DNA from: an uncultured Eubacteriales bacterium | GTDB taxonomy: Bacteria > Bacillota > Clostridia > Christensenellales > Aristaeellaceae | Assembly (NCBI GenBank): GCA_900315675.1 | Contig: OMZY01000018.1 | Span: forward strand, 1-64,000 | Direction of reading: 5' to 3' | Length of the DNA: 64,000 bases | In this document: positions 31,785 through 39,856 of the stretch, piece by piece | Position numbering within the stretch: the stretch's first letter is position 1 | Layout: every line of letters begins with the position of its first letter | The notes under the pieces: generated by a model | What the model was told of the DNA's origin: nothing | Database searches by the model: none | What the model saw: only the letters and a program-made list of their open reading frames with translations | Made by a program: the position numbers and the translations under genes

Positions 31785-32873
31785 TTACCTGGTGAACCAG
31801 GAACTTGCGAAATAGATGATATCGGTCACGGGACGCTCGCCTTCCTTGTCCTTGGCGGTGTCGGGATTGGTGTCGGTGTTGTTCTTCTTCCGGCCGAGGA
31901 AGATCATCTGGGAGGAGTTGCCGCCGTCCAGGGTGTAGATCGTGCTGGCCTGGTAGTTGGAAACATACATGGCCAGGTCACGGAACCTCGGCAGGGTCAG
32001 GCCGTAGTGGGCGCAGGTCAGCACCATGTAGTGCAGCTTGCCCAGCTGCATGATGCCCATGCGCTGGTTGGCCATATCCGGCTGGGCGTCCCGGGGGGAA
32101 TGGGCCCGGTCCACCAGCTTTTCGTCCTCCACGGGCTGGCCGTCAACGACCAGTGCGGGGCCGAACTGGAAGGCGTTGATCACCTTTTTGCCGTCGATCG
32201 TGGTCTTGTCGATGGAAGCCAGGTCCTGGTCCGCGGTGATGACGTGGAAGTCGCCTTCCTCATCCACCAGCAGCACGTCGAAATTCGGCTCGCAGCTGTC
32301 GCGGTAGACATCGCCCTGGCGCAGGACGAAAGCGTTGCCGGAGAAGCCGGCAAAGAAGTCGCCGTTGATGGCGATCACCGGGTTCAGCCGGGCGGAAATG
32401 GCCCGGACGGTTTTCTTGGCGTTGGGATTGAACTTCGTGGTGTTGGTCGCGAAGGAGGTCCGCATCTGGGTGGGCTCCTTGATCTGGATATCGGCGAAGT
32501 AGTACACCACGCCCCAGGTCTTGCCGCCGTTCACCCGGTGGTATTCCACGCGGATGGAGGGATCTTCATAAACGGAAATGTCGGAGGTGTAGGTGAAGGG
32601 CACCAGCTTCGCGCCGCCCTGTTCAATATCCAGGGGCAGGGAGCGGAACTCACCGCCGTCTTCCTCTTTCACATGGATGTCCGTGGGACTTTCCGGGAAG
32701 GGAGGCAGCGGCTCCACCGTGGGGGTGGCAGTCGGCAGCGGCGTGGGGGAAGGGGTGGGCTCTTCCGTCGGGACCGGAGTGGTCTCTTCCGCGGCGGGGA
32801 CATCGGAAGCGTATGCGCCGAAGCTCATGAGCATTATCAGCAAAGCAAGTATCAGTGAAAGGGTTTTCTTCAT
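31785..32873 (-). CDS. Secreted phosphodiester glycosidase (NAGPA) domain protein
   Basis: 362 residues: signal peptide (LSLILALLIMLMSFGAYA), a Pro/Thr linker (TPVPTEEPTPSPTPLPTATP, about 26-60) and a DUF2233/NAGPA domain. Family marks: AINGDFFAGFSGNAFVLRQG with the Asp, and TIYTLDGGNSSQMIF, the C-terminal DGG(N/G)S motif. Relatives cleave N-acetylglucosamine-1-phosphodiesters, for example exposing sugars on phosphorylated glycans or wall polymers. Start ATG 32873 is preferred (GGAG 9 bases before); ATG 32888 is possible. A long in-frame extension to 34265 is only antisense to rsmA. Confidence 0.85.
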   Translation of the reverse strand: MKKTLSLILALLIMLMSFGAYASDVPAAEETTPVPTEEPTPSPTPLPTATPTVEPLPPFPESPTDIHVKEEDGGEFRSLPLDIEQGGAKLVPFTYTSDISVYEDPSIRVEYHRVNGGKTWGVVYYFADIQIKEPTQMRTSFATNTTKFNPNAKKTVRAISARLNPVIAINGDFFAGFSGNAFVLRQGDVYRDSCEPNFDVLLVDEEGDFHVITADQDLASIDKTTIDGKKVINAFQFGPALVVDGQPVEDEKLVDRAHSPRDAQPDMANQRMGIMQLGKLHYMVLTCAHYGLTLPRFRDLAMYVSNYQASTIYTLDGGNSSQMIFLGRKKNNTDTNPDTAKDKEGERPVTDIIYFASSWFTR

Positions 32874-33032
32874 CAGTTCAGACTCCATTGCGCACAGCGA
32901 AAAATAAGCCTTCTCAAAGCCTTTTGACATTATAACAATGAACGGGAGGCAAGTCAATGAAGGGGAGCCTTGTCCGGAAGCCGGGAAAATGCTACAATAA
33001 TATGAATAAGTTTGTGAAGGAGGTGCCCCCGG

Positions 33033-33860
33033 ATGAGCAAAACAAAGGATCGGATCCGGGAAAGCAATCTCCGGTATAAACAGTCCCTCGGACAGAATTT
33101 CCTTTATGATGAGGCACTGCTGGCGGAACTGACCGCCGCGGCGGGCGTCACGAAGGATGAGGATGTGCTGGAGATCGGACCGGGCTGCGGCAGCCTGACA
33201 AAGCATCTGTGCGACGCGGCGAACAGCGTGCTGGCCGTGGAACTGGATGAGCGGCTGATTCCGCTGCTGAAGGCCTTCCTGGACGAGAAAAAGAACCTGA
33301 CCGTGGTGCAGGGCGACGTGATGTCCCTGAACCTGCAGGAGATTACAGCCGGGCTGAAAAAGCCCTTTGCCGTGGTGGCGAACATTCCTTATTATATCAC
33401 CACGCCCCTGATCAAGCTGCTGCTGACCGGCGGCCTGCCGGTGAGCCGGCTGGCCCTGATGGTGCAGAAGGAAGTGGCGGACAAGATCCTGGCTTCCCCG
33501 GGAGAGGAAAGCTGGGGACCGCTGTCGATTCTGTGCCGGTTCCTGTGTGAACCGCGGCTGGCGGTGGATGTGCCGGCAGAAATGTTCACGCCCCCGCCGA
33601 AGGTGGACAGCGCGTTTGTGGTGCTGCCCCTGCGGGAGAAGCCTGCCGTGGATGTGAAGAGCACGGAGATGTTCTTCAGGGTAGCTAACGCGGCGTTTGC
33701 CATGCGGCGCAAGACCATGCTGAATAACCTGTGCGCCACCTTCCGGGTGGAACGAACGGTAGCGGCCGGATGGATGAGTGCGGCCGGCCTGGATGAAAAA
33801 GTCAGGGGCGAGAAACTGACTTTGGAAGAACTGGCGCGTTTGGCTGACGCGATAGAATAA
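33033..33860 (+). CDS. rsmA: 16S rRNA dimethyladenosine transferase
   Basis: 275 residues, complete KsgA. SAM-binding EIGPGCGSLTKHL, acidic AVELDE, and the catalytic motif NIPYYITTPLI (NxPY). The C-terminal helical domain ends LEELARLADAIE. It dimethylates two adenines in the 16S 3' hairpin. Strong AAGGAGGTG precedes ATG 33033. It diverges from the secreted glycosidase gene across about 160 bases and is followed by 390 bases without a gene. Confidence 0.96.
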   Translation: MSKTKDRIRESNLRYKQSLGQNFLYDEALLAELTAAAGVTKDEDVLEIGPGCGSLTKHLCDAANSVLAVELDERLIPLLKAFLDEKKNLTVVQGDVMSLNLQEITAGLKKPFAVVANIPYYITTPLIKLLLTGGLPVSRLALMVQKEVADKILASPGEESWGPLSILCRFLCEPRLAVDVPAEMFTPPPKVDSAFVVLPLREKPAVDVKSTEMFFRVANAAFAMRRKTMLNNLCATFRVERTVAAGWMSAAGLDEKVRGEKLTLEELARLADAIE

Positions 33861-34252
33861 GCGGAACGAAAAGAGCGCGCTTTTCGTTGCATGTTCGGAA
33901 TAAGGGTTGAATGCTTCGCTGCCTGGGGTTAAACCTGGCAGGCCTGATTTCGGGTGGCCCCCCTCAGGCCCGCTTGCGCTTAGTAAAACGCGCAGCGGTA
34001 CTAAGCTCTGCCTTCGCTTACGCTTGCCAGTCGCCAAGAACCGGCGCACTTCAATCCCGCGCATCCGGAAACCCTGCCCTGCTCGCTGGAAAAAGCGGAT
34101 CCGCGGCAGGAAGATTTTGCGGGTTCCTTTCGTTATGATAGAGCATTGCGTTTGGGTGTCATTTCGACCAAGGGCGCGGTTGCGCCCACGCGGAGAAATC
34201 TCCTTCGGAACAGGCACCTGATCGCGGCAGGAACAATCAGGAGTATATGAAA
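33861..34252. other. Gene-free region with hairpins and a repeat
   Basis: AACGAAAAG-AGCGCG-CTTTTCGTT (33864-33890) follows the rsmA stop. Then comes a C/G-skewed stretch of about 260 bases with several self-complementary parts but no frame of convincing coding character and no match to an RNA I know. It ends in the GTCATTTCGACC repeat (34157-34204). Confidence 0.5.
34157..34204 (+). repeat. GTCATTTCGACC palindromic repeat
   Basis: Ends GTCATTTCGACC and GGAGAAATCTCC match the copy at 10511-10552; the central hairpin GGGCGC-GGTT-GCGCCC differs from the GGCC-ATA-GGCC there, so paired bases vary together. Confidence 0.65.
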
Positions 34253-34732
34253 ATGAGTATTGCAAAGTTCACGCATGTTTCGGAAGCGCAGTACGCTGAG
34301 GCCATGCAGGGCAGGGCATGCCTGCCGCTGAATGAAATCGCTTTACCAAAGCGTGCTACGACAGGAAGCGCGGGATATGATTTTGTTTCACCGCTGGAGG
34401 TGACCGTCGAGCCTGGCGAAACCGCCCTGATTCCCACCGGAATCCGGGCAGAGATGGATCCCGGCTGGGTACTGCTGCTCTTCCCCCGCAGCTCGCTGGG
34501 CTTTAAGTACAGCCTGCGGCTGGCCAACACGGTGGGGGTCATCGACAGCGACTACGCCTTCGCGAAGAACGAGGGACATATTATGGTCAAACTCCGCAAT
34601 CCGCTTTCCGTGCCGGTGACCATCGGCCGGGGAGACCGGTTCTGCCAGGGCATTTTCCTGCCCTACGGCACAGCGGAGGAAGACGAAGTCACCGCCGGAA
34701 GAGTCGGCGGGTTTGGCTCAACAGATCGTTGA
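34253..34732 (+). CDS. dut: dUTP diphosphatase
   Basis: 159 residues with all five dUTPase motifs: TTGSAGYDF (1), PRSSLGFK (2), NTVGVIDSDY (3), GDRFCQGIF (4) and the flexible C-terminal RVGGFGSTD (5). Trimeric enzymes of this type hydrolyse dUTP to dUMP, keeping uracil out of DNA. It has a slightly long N-terminal extension. ATG 34253 is preferred (AGGAG 9 bases before); ATG 34247 is only 3 bases from it. The stop lies 16 bases before the next start; GAGGAGGAG in between serves the fusion gene. Confidence 0.93.
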   Translation: MSIAKFTHVSEAQYAEAMQGRACLPLNEIALPKRATTGSAGYDFVSPLEVTVEPGETALIPTGIRAEMDPGWVLLLFPRSSLGFKYSLRLANTVGVIDSDYAFAKNEGHIMVKLRNPLSVPVTIGRGDRFCQGIFLPYGTAEEDEVTAGRVGGFGSTDR

Positions 34733-34748
34733 GGAGGAGTATTTATCC

Positions 34749-36266
34749 ATGGAACTGATTCAGGCAACAGAGCGGGACCTGGAAAACCTGCTTGCCTTTT
34801 ATCAGCATGTGGCGCAAAGCATGGTGGACGGCGGCCTGCGGCAGTGGAACTGGGGCGTGTATCCATCGGAGGAAATGATCCGGGAGGACGTCCTGAAGGG
34901 AGAGATGTATATTCTTCCCGGCAACGCCGGAACAATTGACGCGGCGGTGGTGGTCACCCCCGGACAGGAGCCGGTGTATGAAAACCTGGACTGGTCCTGC
35001 GGGATTCGCCCCGGCATGATTCACCGCCTGGCGGTGGAACCTGTGCTGCAGGGCCACGGCCTGGCCGGCCTGGTGCTGGACGACGCCCAGAAACTGCTGC
35101 GCGCGGCGGGCTGCGACTGCGTCCGCTGCGATACGGCGGAGAATAACCGGAACGCGATCCGGATGTATGAGAAGATGGGTTTCCGCCGATGCAGTTCACT
35201 GAACTGGCCGGATACGGACTGCGGGTTTGTCGCCTTTGACAAGCCGCTGAAGCGGGAAACCCCGCTCTGGCCGATCCGGATGAAACCGGCGTTCCGGGAC
35301 GGGGAGGAAACCCCCTGGGGCGGCACCCGGCTGCATGACCTGTTCGGCAAGGAAACAAAGGACAGACATACCGGCGAAAGCCTGGAAGTCAGCTGCATCC
35401 CCGGCCTGGAGAGCGAGGATCCCCAGGGACGGAAGCTGCCGGAGCTGATTACCGAGTTCGGGGAGAAGCTGGTAGGCGGATACGCGGGCAGGGCTTTCCC
35501 GCTGCTGCTGAAGCTGCTGGACGCCCGGGAACGCCTGAGCGTGCAGGTACACCCGGATGATGCGTATGCCGCGGCCCGGGAAAACGGGAAATTCGGCAAG
35601 ACGGAAGCCTGGCTGATCCTGGACACGCCTCCGGAAGGCGGCAAACTGGTCTACGGCCTGCGCCCGGGCACAACCCTGAAGGAATTGAAGGAAGCCTGCG
35701 CGTCGGGGGAGGAAATGAAAAAGCTGCTGAACCGGGTGAAGGTATTCCCCGGGGACGTGTGCTACATTCCCGCCGGCTGCGTGCATGCCATCGGCGAAGG
35801 CGTGCTGCTGTATGAGCTGCAGCAGTCTTCGGATATCACCTACCGTTTCTATGACTGGGAGCGGAAGGATGAGCAGGGCCGGAAACGGAAACTGCACCTG
35901 GATAAAGCGCTGGACGTGGTGAAGGTGAAATGCGCCTCTTCCCCCATGCGGGTGGAAAAGGCCTTCGGAATCCGCCGGGTGCTGTCGGAGGCATATTTTA
36001 CCCTGGACCTGATCCGCACGGACAGCATGGTGCTGCTGCCGCAGGTGGAGGAGTTCGGAATCCTGACCGTGACGGAAGGGGAGACCGAGCTGCGCTTCCC
36101 CGGCGCCTCCATGAAGCTGAAGGTCGGGGAAACCTGCCTGATCCCGAAGCAGTCGCCGGAACTGGCCCTGGTGGGCTGCGGCGCCGCGGCGCTGGCTATG
36201 CCGGTGGGCGCGCCGCTGTATACGGATGAACCTATCCTGGAAGACCAAGCATTCGGAGAAGACTGA
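34749..36266 (+). CDS. Acetyltransferase-mannose-6-phosphate isomerase fusion
   Basis: 505 residues. Residues 1-165 are a GNAT acetyltransferase: MIHRLAVEPVLQGHGLAGLV is the acetyl-CoA motif A and NRNAIRMYEKMGFRR motif B. After a 15-residue joint, residues 180-500 form a type I phosphomannose isomerase: LSVQVHPDD (Gln and His zinc ligands), GKTEAWLILD (Glu region), YIPAGCVHAIGEG (His), and a C-terminal cupin. The isomerase interconverts mannose-6-P and fructose-6-P. No start signal lies at the junction, so a single polypeptide is made. The dual function is inferred; the acceptor of the acetyl group is unknown. ATG 34749 follows GAGGAGGAG. Confidence 0.9.
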   Translation: MELIQATERDLENLLAFYQHVAQSMVDGGLRQWNWGVYPSEEMIREDVLKGEMYILPGNAGTIDAAVVVTPGQEPVYENLDWSCGIRPGMIHRLAVEPVLQGHGLAGLVLDDAQKLLRAAGCDCVRCDTAENNRNAIRMYEKMGFRRCSSLNWPDTDCGFVAFDKPLKRETPLWPIRMKPAFRDGEETPWGGTRLHDLFGKETKDRHTGESLEVSCIPGLESEDPQGRKLPELITEFGEKLVGGYAGRAFPLLLKLLDARERLSVQVHPDDAYAAARENGKFGKTEAWLILDTPPEGGKLVYGLRPGTTLKELKEACASGEEMKKLLNRVKVFPGDVCYIPAGCVHAIGEGVLLYELQQSSDITYRFYDWERKDEQGRKRKLHLDKALDVVKVKCASSPMRVEKAFGIRRVLSEAYFTLDLIRTDSMVLLPQVEEFGILTVTEGETELRFPGASMKLKVGETCLIPKQSPELALVGCGAAALAMPVGAPLYTDEPILEDQAFGED

Positions 36267-36272
36267 TCATCT

Positions 36273-38039
36273 ATGTTAAAGCATAACGTAAACGGAAATA
36301 TCGAGGGTGTGCGGGACGCGATGCTCGCACGCCTGGACAGCCTTTACAGCTATGAGCTGGAAGAGGACGAGTTCCTGCCCCGGGAGCTGATGAAGCTGCT
36401 GGCGGAGTGTTCCTGCGCCCTGAACCGGGAGATCGCGGTCTATATTACCCGGGACGGGGAGATCGTGAACGTGGCCATCGGCACGGACTGCGACGTGGAG
36501 CTGACGGACTTCCGGCTGCGGCGGAATACGAGCCGCCTGAGCTGCGTGCGCTGTGTGCACACCCATCCGGACGGAGACGGCCGGCTGAGCGACGTGGATC
36601 TGAGCGCCCTGAAGATCTTCCGCTATGACGCCATGACGGCGGTGGGCGTGAAGGATGATGAGCCGGTTACCGTGCAGACCGCTTTCCTCGGAGAAAACGC
36701 GGAGGTGCTGCTGGTCCCGCCGGCCCGCTGGTACAAGCTGCCGGAAAAGGAATGGCTGAACCAGATCCTGGAGAGCGACCGGCTGGTGGGCCGGGAGGAA
36801 ACCGAAGAGAATGAGGACGGCCGGGAAAAGGCTGTGCTCATGGGCATAGAAAGCAAGGAATCCCTGGAGGAGCTGGCCCGGCTGGCGGAGACCGCCGGCG
36901 CGGAGATTGTGGGCAGCTTCCTGCAGAAGCGGGAAAAGCCGGACAGCGCCATGTTCATCGGCAAGGGACGGGCGGAGGAACTGGCCCGGGACTGCCAGGC
37001 GCTGGAAGCGGATGTGTGCATTTTTGACGAGGAGCTGACCGGCATTCAGGTCCGGAACCTGGAGGAAACCCTCCGGGTGAAGGTCATCGACCGGACCGCC
37101 CTGATCCTGGACATCTTTGCCCAGCGGGCCTCCAGCGCGGAAGGCAAGCTGCAGGTGGAACTGGCGCAGCTGCAGTACCGTTCCGCCCGGCTGATCGGCC
37201 AGGGACTGGCGCTGAGCCGTCTGGCCGGCGGGATCGGCACACGGGGTCCCGGTGAAAGCAAACTGGAAATGAACCGGCGGCGCATCCGGGAACGGATGAC
37301 AGAGCTGAGGCGGCGGCTGGACGAGCTGGAAAAGCAGCGCAGCCTGCGGCGGAAAAGCCGGGAACGCAACGAAATTCCCGTGGTGGCGCTGGTGGGCTAT
37401 ACCAACGCCGGAAAGTCCACGCTGCTCAACGCCCTGACCGGGTCGGACGTCTATGTGCAGGACCAGCTGTTCGCCACCCTGGACGCGGTTTCACGTCGGA
37501 TGACAACCCCGGAGAATACGGAATACCTGCTGACGGATACCGTCGGCTTTATCCGCAAACTGCCCCATACTCTGGTCAGCGCCTTCCGCTCCACGCTGGA
37601 GGAAGCGGCGCTGGCGGATGTGCTGGTGATCGTGTCCGACGGATCCAGCCGGGAGATGTTCAGCCAGCACGATACGGTGGAAGAGGTTCTGGCGGAGCTG
37701 GGCGCCACGGAACAGAAACGGATTGAAGTCATCAACAAGTGCGACGAGGGAGATCCGGATCCGGTGTTCCCCGGCGCGATCCTGATTTCCGCGAAGACCG
37801 GAGAGGGACTGGAGGACCTGAAGGCGAAGATCGCCGAAACCCTGCAGGCGTCCCACCGGCCGGTGACTTTCCGCATTCCCTTCAGCCGTTACGGCATTCT
37901 GTCCGAGATCCGGCCCCTGGGCCGGGTGATCACGGAAAACCACACAGACACCGGTACCGAGATCACCCTGATGATCGCGGAGGAAGACGCAACGCGGCTC
38001 ATACAGAAGTATGGAACAGAAATCGTGATTCAGAATTGA
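36273..38039 (+). CDS. hflX: GTPase HflX with N-terminal JAMM-like domain
   Basis: 588 residues. From about 190 it is standard HflX: glycine-rich GGIGTRGPGESKLE, long coiled helix, and G domain with GYTNAGKST (Walker A), DTVGF and NKCD. HflX splits stalled or heat-damaged ribosomes using GTP. The first 170 residues are extra: VHTHPDGDGRLSDVD matches H-x-H-x7-S-x2-D of JAMM metalloproteases, with upstream Glu residues available (RDGEIVNVAIG). Ribosome binding site is weak (GGAG 13 bases off). The stop lies in a 9-bp palindrome. Confidence 0.92.
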   Translation: MLKHNVNGNIEGVRDAMLARLDSLYSYELEEDEFLPRELMKLLAECSCALNREIAVYITRDGEIVNVAIGTDCDVELTDFRLRRNTSRLSCVRCVHTHPDGDGRLSDVDLSALKIFRYDAMTAVGVKDDEPVTVQTAFLGENAEVLLVPPARWYKLPEKEWLNQILESDRLVGREETEENEDGREKAVLMGIESKESLEELARLAETAGAEIVGSFLQKREKPDSAMFIGKGRAEELARDCQALEADVCIFDEELTGIQVRNLEETLRVKVIDRTALILDIFAQRASSAEGKLQVELAQLQYRSARLIGQGLALSRLAGGIGTRGPGESKLEMNRRRIRERMTELRRRLDELEKQRSLRRKSRERNEIPVVALVGYTNAGKSTLLNALTGSDVYVQDQLFATLDAVSRRMTTPENTEYLLTDTVGFIRKLPHTLVSAFRSTLEEAALADVLVIVSDGSSREMFSQHDTVEEVLAELGATEQKRIEVINKCDEGDPDPVFPGAILISAKTGEGLEDLKAKIAETLQASHRPVTFRIPFSRYGILSEIRPLGRVITENHTDTGTEITLMIAEEDATRLIQKYGTEIVIQN

Positions 38040-38094
38040 TTCTGAATAACGATTTCCTGCAAATTCATAATTCACAATTCATAATTCATAATTT
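38028..38094 (+). repeat. Stop-codon palindrome and heptamer array
   Basis: ATTCAGAAT-TG-ATTCTGAAT (38028-38047) contains the hflX TGA. After 15 bases, AATTCAT AATTCAC AATTCAT AATTCAT AATT (38062-38091). Confidence 0.75.
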
Positions 38095-38106
38095 TTCGAC
38101 CTGCAA

Positions 38107-38133
38107 ACACGTCGGATCAGTCCGGCGTTTTTG
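38107..38133 (+). terminator. Intrinsic terminator
   Basis: CGTCGGA-TCAG-TCCGGCG (one G-T pair) and TTTTT. Confidence 0.6.
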
Positions 38134-38170
38134 CTTTTATTGGAACGTATAATTGTTCTTCCCTGAAATA

Positions 38171-38206
38171 AGCAAAGCGCGTTGAGTTCTCAACACGCTT
38201 TTTGCT
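38171..38206. terminator. Bidirectional terminator
   Basis: AGCAAAGCGCGTTGAG pairs with CTCAACACGC-TTTTTGCT, between hflX and the convergent sigma-factor gene. Confidence 0.75.
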
Positions 38207-38216
38207 ATGGGACTTT

Positions 38217-38248
38217 AATTATGAATTATGAATTGTGAATTATGAATT
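38217..38248. repeat. Heptamer array at the sigma-factor stop
   Basis: TAATTATGAATTATGAATTG and two further units; leftwards one unit supplies AAT-TCA-TAA, the last two codons and stop of the sigma factor. Confidence 0.75.
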
Positions 38249-39541
38249 AACTATAATGCAGTCATACCAGTGGACGAACAGTTCCCCGTTGACGGTCAGC
38301 TGCTCGTTTTCGGGCAGGAGTTCGGACCAGCGCTTTCCGTAGCGGTCGATGGCCCAGTTGTCCCGGTTGAAGCGGCGCCAGAGCACGGTGCGGCCGTCCC
38401 GGCCGATAAACTGCTCACTGAGGGTTCCCTGGTCATACATTCCGAAATCCATCAGGCAGACGGTGTCATAAGCAACGCCGTCCAGGGTCACTTCGCAACG
38501 GCCTGCCACATCCCGGAAGGGCTTGTTTTCACCGGTGGTCACGACGGAACCCTTCCGCTGGATTTTTCCTTCCGGTTTCAGGCGGACGCAGGTGCCGATG
38601 TTGTCATCGCCGAAGCCCCAGTTGTCCATAAAGTCTTTCCCGTCCAGGAAAGTGGTCAGTACGCTCTTTCCGTCCTCCAGGTGTTCGGCGGAAAGGAAAC
38701 GGGTATAGCCGTCCTTTTCCTGGGCAACGAATTTCCATTCCTCCCGGCCGCCGCAGGAAGCTTCCACGGCGTCCTGCATCGGATCGCCGGAGCTGACGGC
38801 GGACTTGGGCTGGATCACCTTCGCGGTGATGGCGACACCCTCCAGGCCGTGCACGCTGGCAGGGCCGGTCACGGTCATCTCATAGGAAATGTCCAGCTTG
38901 CGGGAAGGCAGGTCATACATGCCCCAGGTGATCTTTTCCCCTTCCTTCGGCACGATGAACCAGCCGGTCAGTTCTTCACAGTCCACGGGAAATACGGGAT
39001 CCTTTTTCCAGGTGATGGAGTATTCAGGCAGCATATCGGGTAAAACCGTAAAATTCTTTTTCATCATCTTATCTCCTTTCGGCGGGCAGGGGTAGGCGGT
39101 CCGGAACCGGTCGCGGGCGGTATTCATACGGCTCTTTACCGTGCCTTCGGGAATGTTCAGCCGGGCGGAAATCTGCTTCTGCGACAGCATTTCCTGATAG
39201 AACAGGCGGAGCATCAGCCGGTCCCGCTCGGGCAGCACGTCCAGCGTTTCCTCCACGGGGAGTTCTTCAGGGGTTTCTTCCGCTTTTTCCGGCAGCTGAT
39301 CCATCGGGATCTCCCGGCGGCGGGTCTGCGCCCTGTACCAGTCCGCATACTTTCTTTTGGCAATACTCAGGATCCAGGGGAGAAACGCGTTGTGATTCCG
39401 AAGCCCGGAAAAGCTCTGGAACGCGGCCAGGTAAATCTCCTGGAGGATGTCCTCCGCGTCAGCCGGGCGGCTCGTGCGGGCTCTGACCCACCGTTCCACC
39501 GCTGTTTTGCCTGACGCAAGCAGAGTTTCGAATTCATCCAT
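38240..39541 (-). CDS. ECF sigma factor with C-terminal extra domain
   Basis: 433 residues. Residues 1-160 are an ECF sigma: region 2 (DAEDILQEIYLAAFQSFSGL, then PWILSIAKRKYADWYR) and region 4 (LPERDRLMLRLFYQEMLSQK, QISARLNIPEGTVKSRM). Residues 165-433 are a beta-rich domain I do not recognise, with no membrane segment. No anti-sigma gene is adjacent; the extra domain may do that job in cis. ATG 39541 is 8 bases after AAAGGAGG, whereas GTG 39550 lies inside that site. The C-terminal N-S comes from a heptamer unit. Confidence 0.85.
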   Translation of the reverse strand: MDEFETLLASGKTAVERWVRARTSRPADAEDILQEIYLAAFQSFSGLRNHNAFLPWILSIAKRKYADWYRAQTRRREIPMDQLPEKAEETPEELPVEETLDVLPERDRLMLRLFYQEMLSQKQISARLNIPEGTVKSRMNTARDRFRTAYPCPPKGDKMMKKNFTVLPDMLPEYSITWKKDPVFPVDCEELTGWFIVPKEGEKITWGMYDLPSRKLDISYEMTVTGPASVHGLEGVAITAKVIQPKSAVSSGDPMQDAVEASCGGREEWKFVAQEKDGYTRFLSAEHLEDGKSVLTTFLDGKDFMDNWGFGDDNIGTCVRLKPEGKIQRKGSVVTTGENKPFRDVAGRCEVTLDGVAYDTVCLMDFGMYDQGTLSEQFIGRDGRTVLWRRFNRDNWAIDRYGKRWSELLPENEQLTVNGELFVHWYDCIIVNS

Positions 39542-39661
39542 GCGTTTCACCTCCTTTTTTGCAGGATGGAAAATCGATTTTCACCTGTATAGTCGTATCA
39601 AAGAGCTGAAAGGTTCAGGGGAAAAAGAAATTTTCCCAATTCTGAATTATCCGCTGCGGCG

Positions 39662-39760
39662 AGTTGACAGAGGGACGGGGTTTTTGTCAACTTTTCCAAA
39701 ACGAAAGGTTAAGTCGGAATAGCCAAAAAAGTTGACAAAAACCCCGTCCCTCTGTCAACT
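39662..39760. repeat. Palindromic element with 34-bp perfect arms
   Basis: The left arm (39662-39695) starts AGTTGACAGAGGGACGGGG and the right arm (39727-39760) is its exact complement. The 31 bases between are not repeated. Next to it, TGACAGAAGGGACAG (39779-39793) is a degenerate partial copy. It shares the TGACAGAGGGACGG core with 10578-10660 and lies between two genes read leftwards. Confidence 0.85.
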
Positions 39761-39798
39761 TCAGGGGAGAGCAGGAACGTGACAGAAGGGACAGTAAC

Positions 39799-39856
39799 TA
39801 TCATTCTTCATTTTTCATTCTTCATTTTATCCGCGGGCTTTGCCCAGCGGATAAAA
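39799..39856 (-). repeat. Heptamer array and stop-codon palindrome
   Basis: TTTTATCCGC-GGGC-TTT-GCCC-A-GCGGATAAAA (39825-39856) contains the stop of the EAL protein. It borders CATTCTT/CATTTTT units (39799-39824). Confidence 0.85.

Noticed and set aside
32874-34265. Upstream extension of the phosphodiester glycosidase frame
   Set aside because: Runs antisense through rsmA; the signal peptide at 32873 marks the true start.
36273-38039. HflX plus separate JAMM gene
   Set aside because: No stop or start signal lies between the two parts; one frame covers both.
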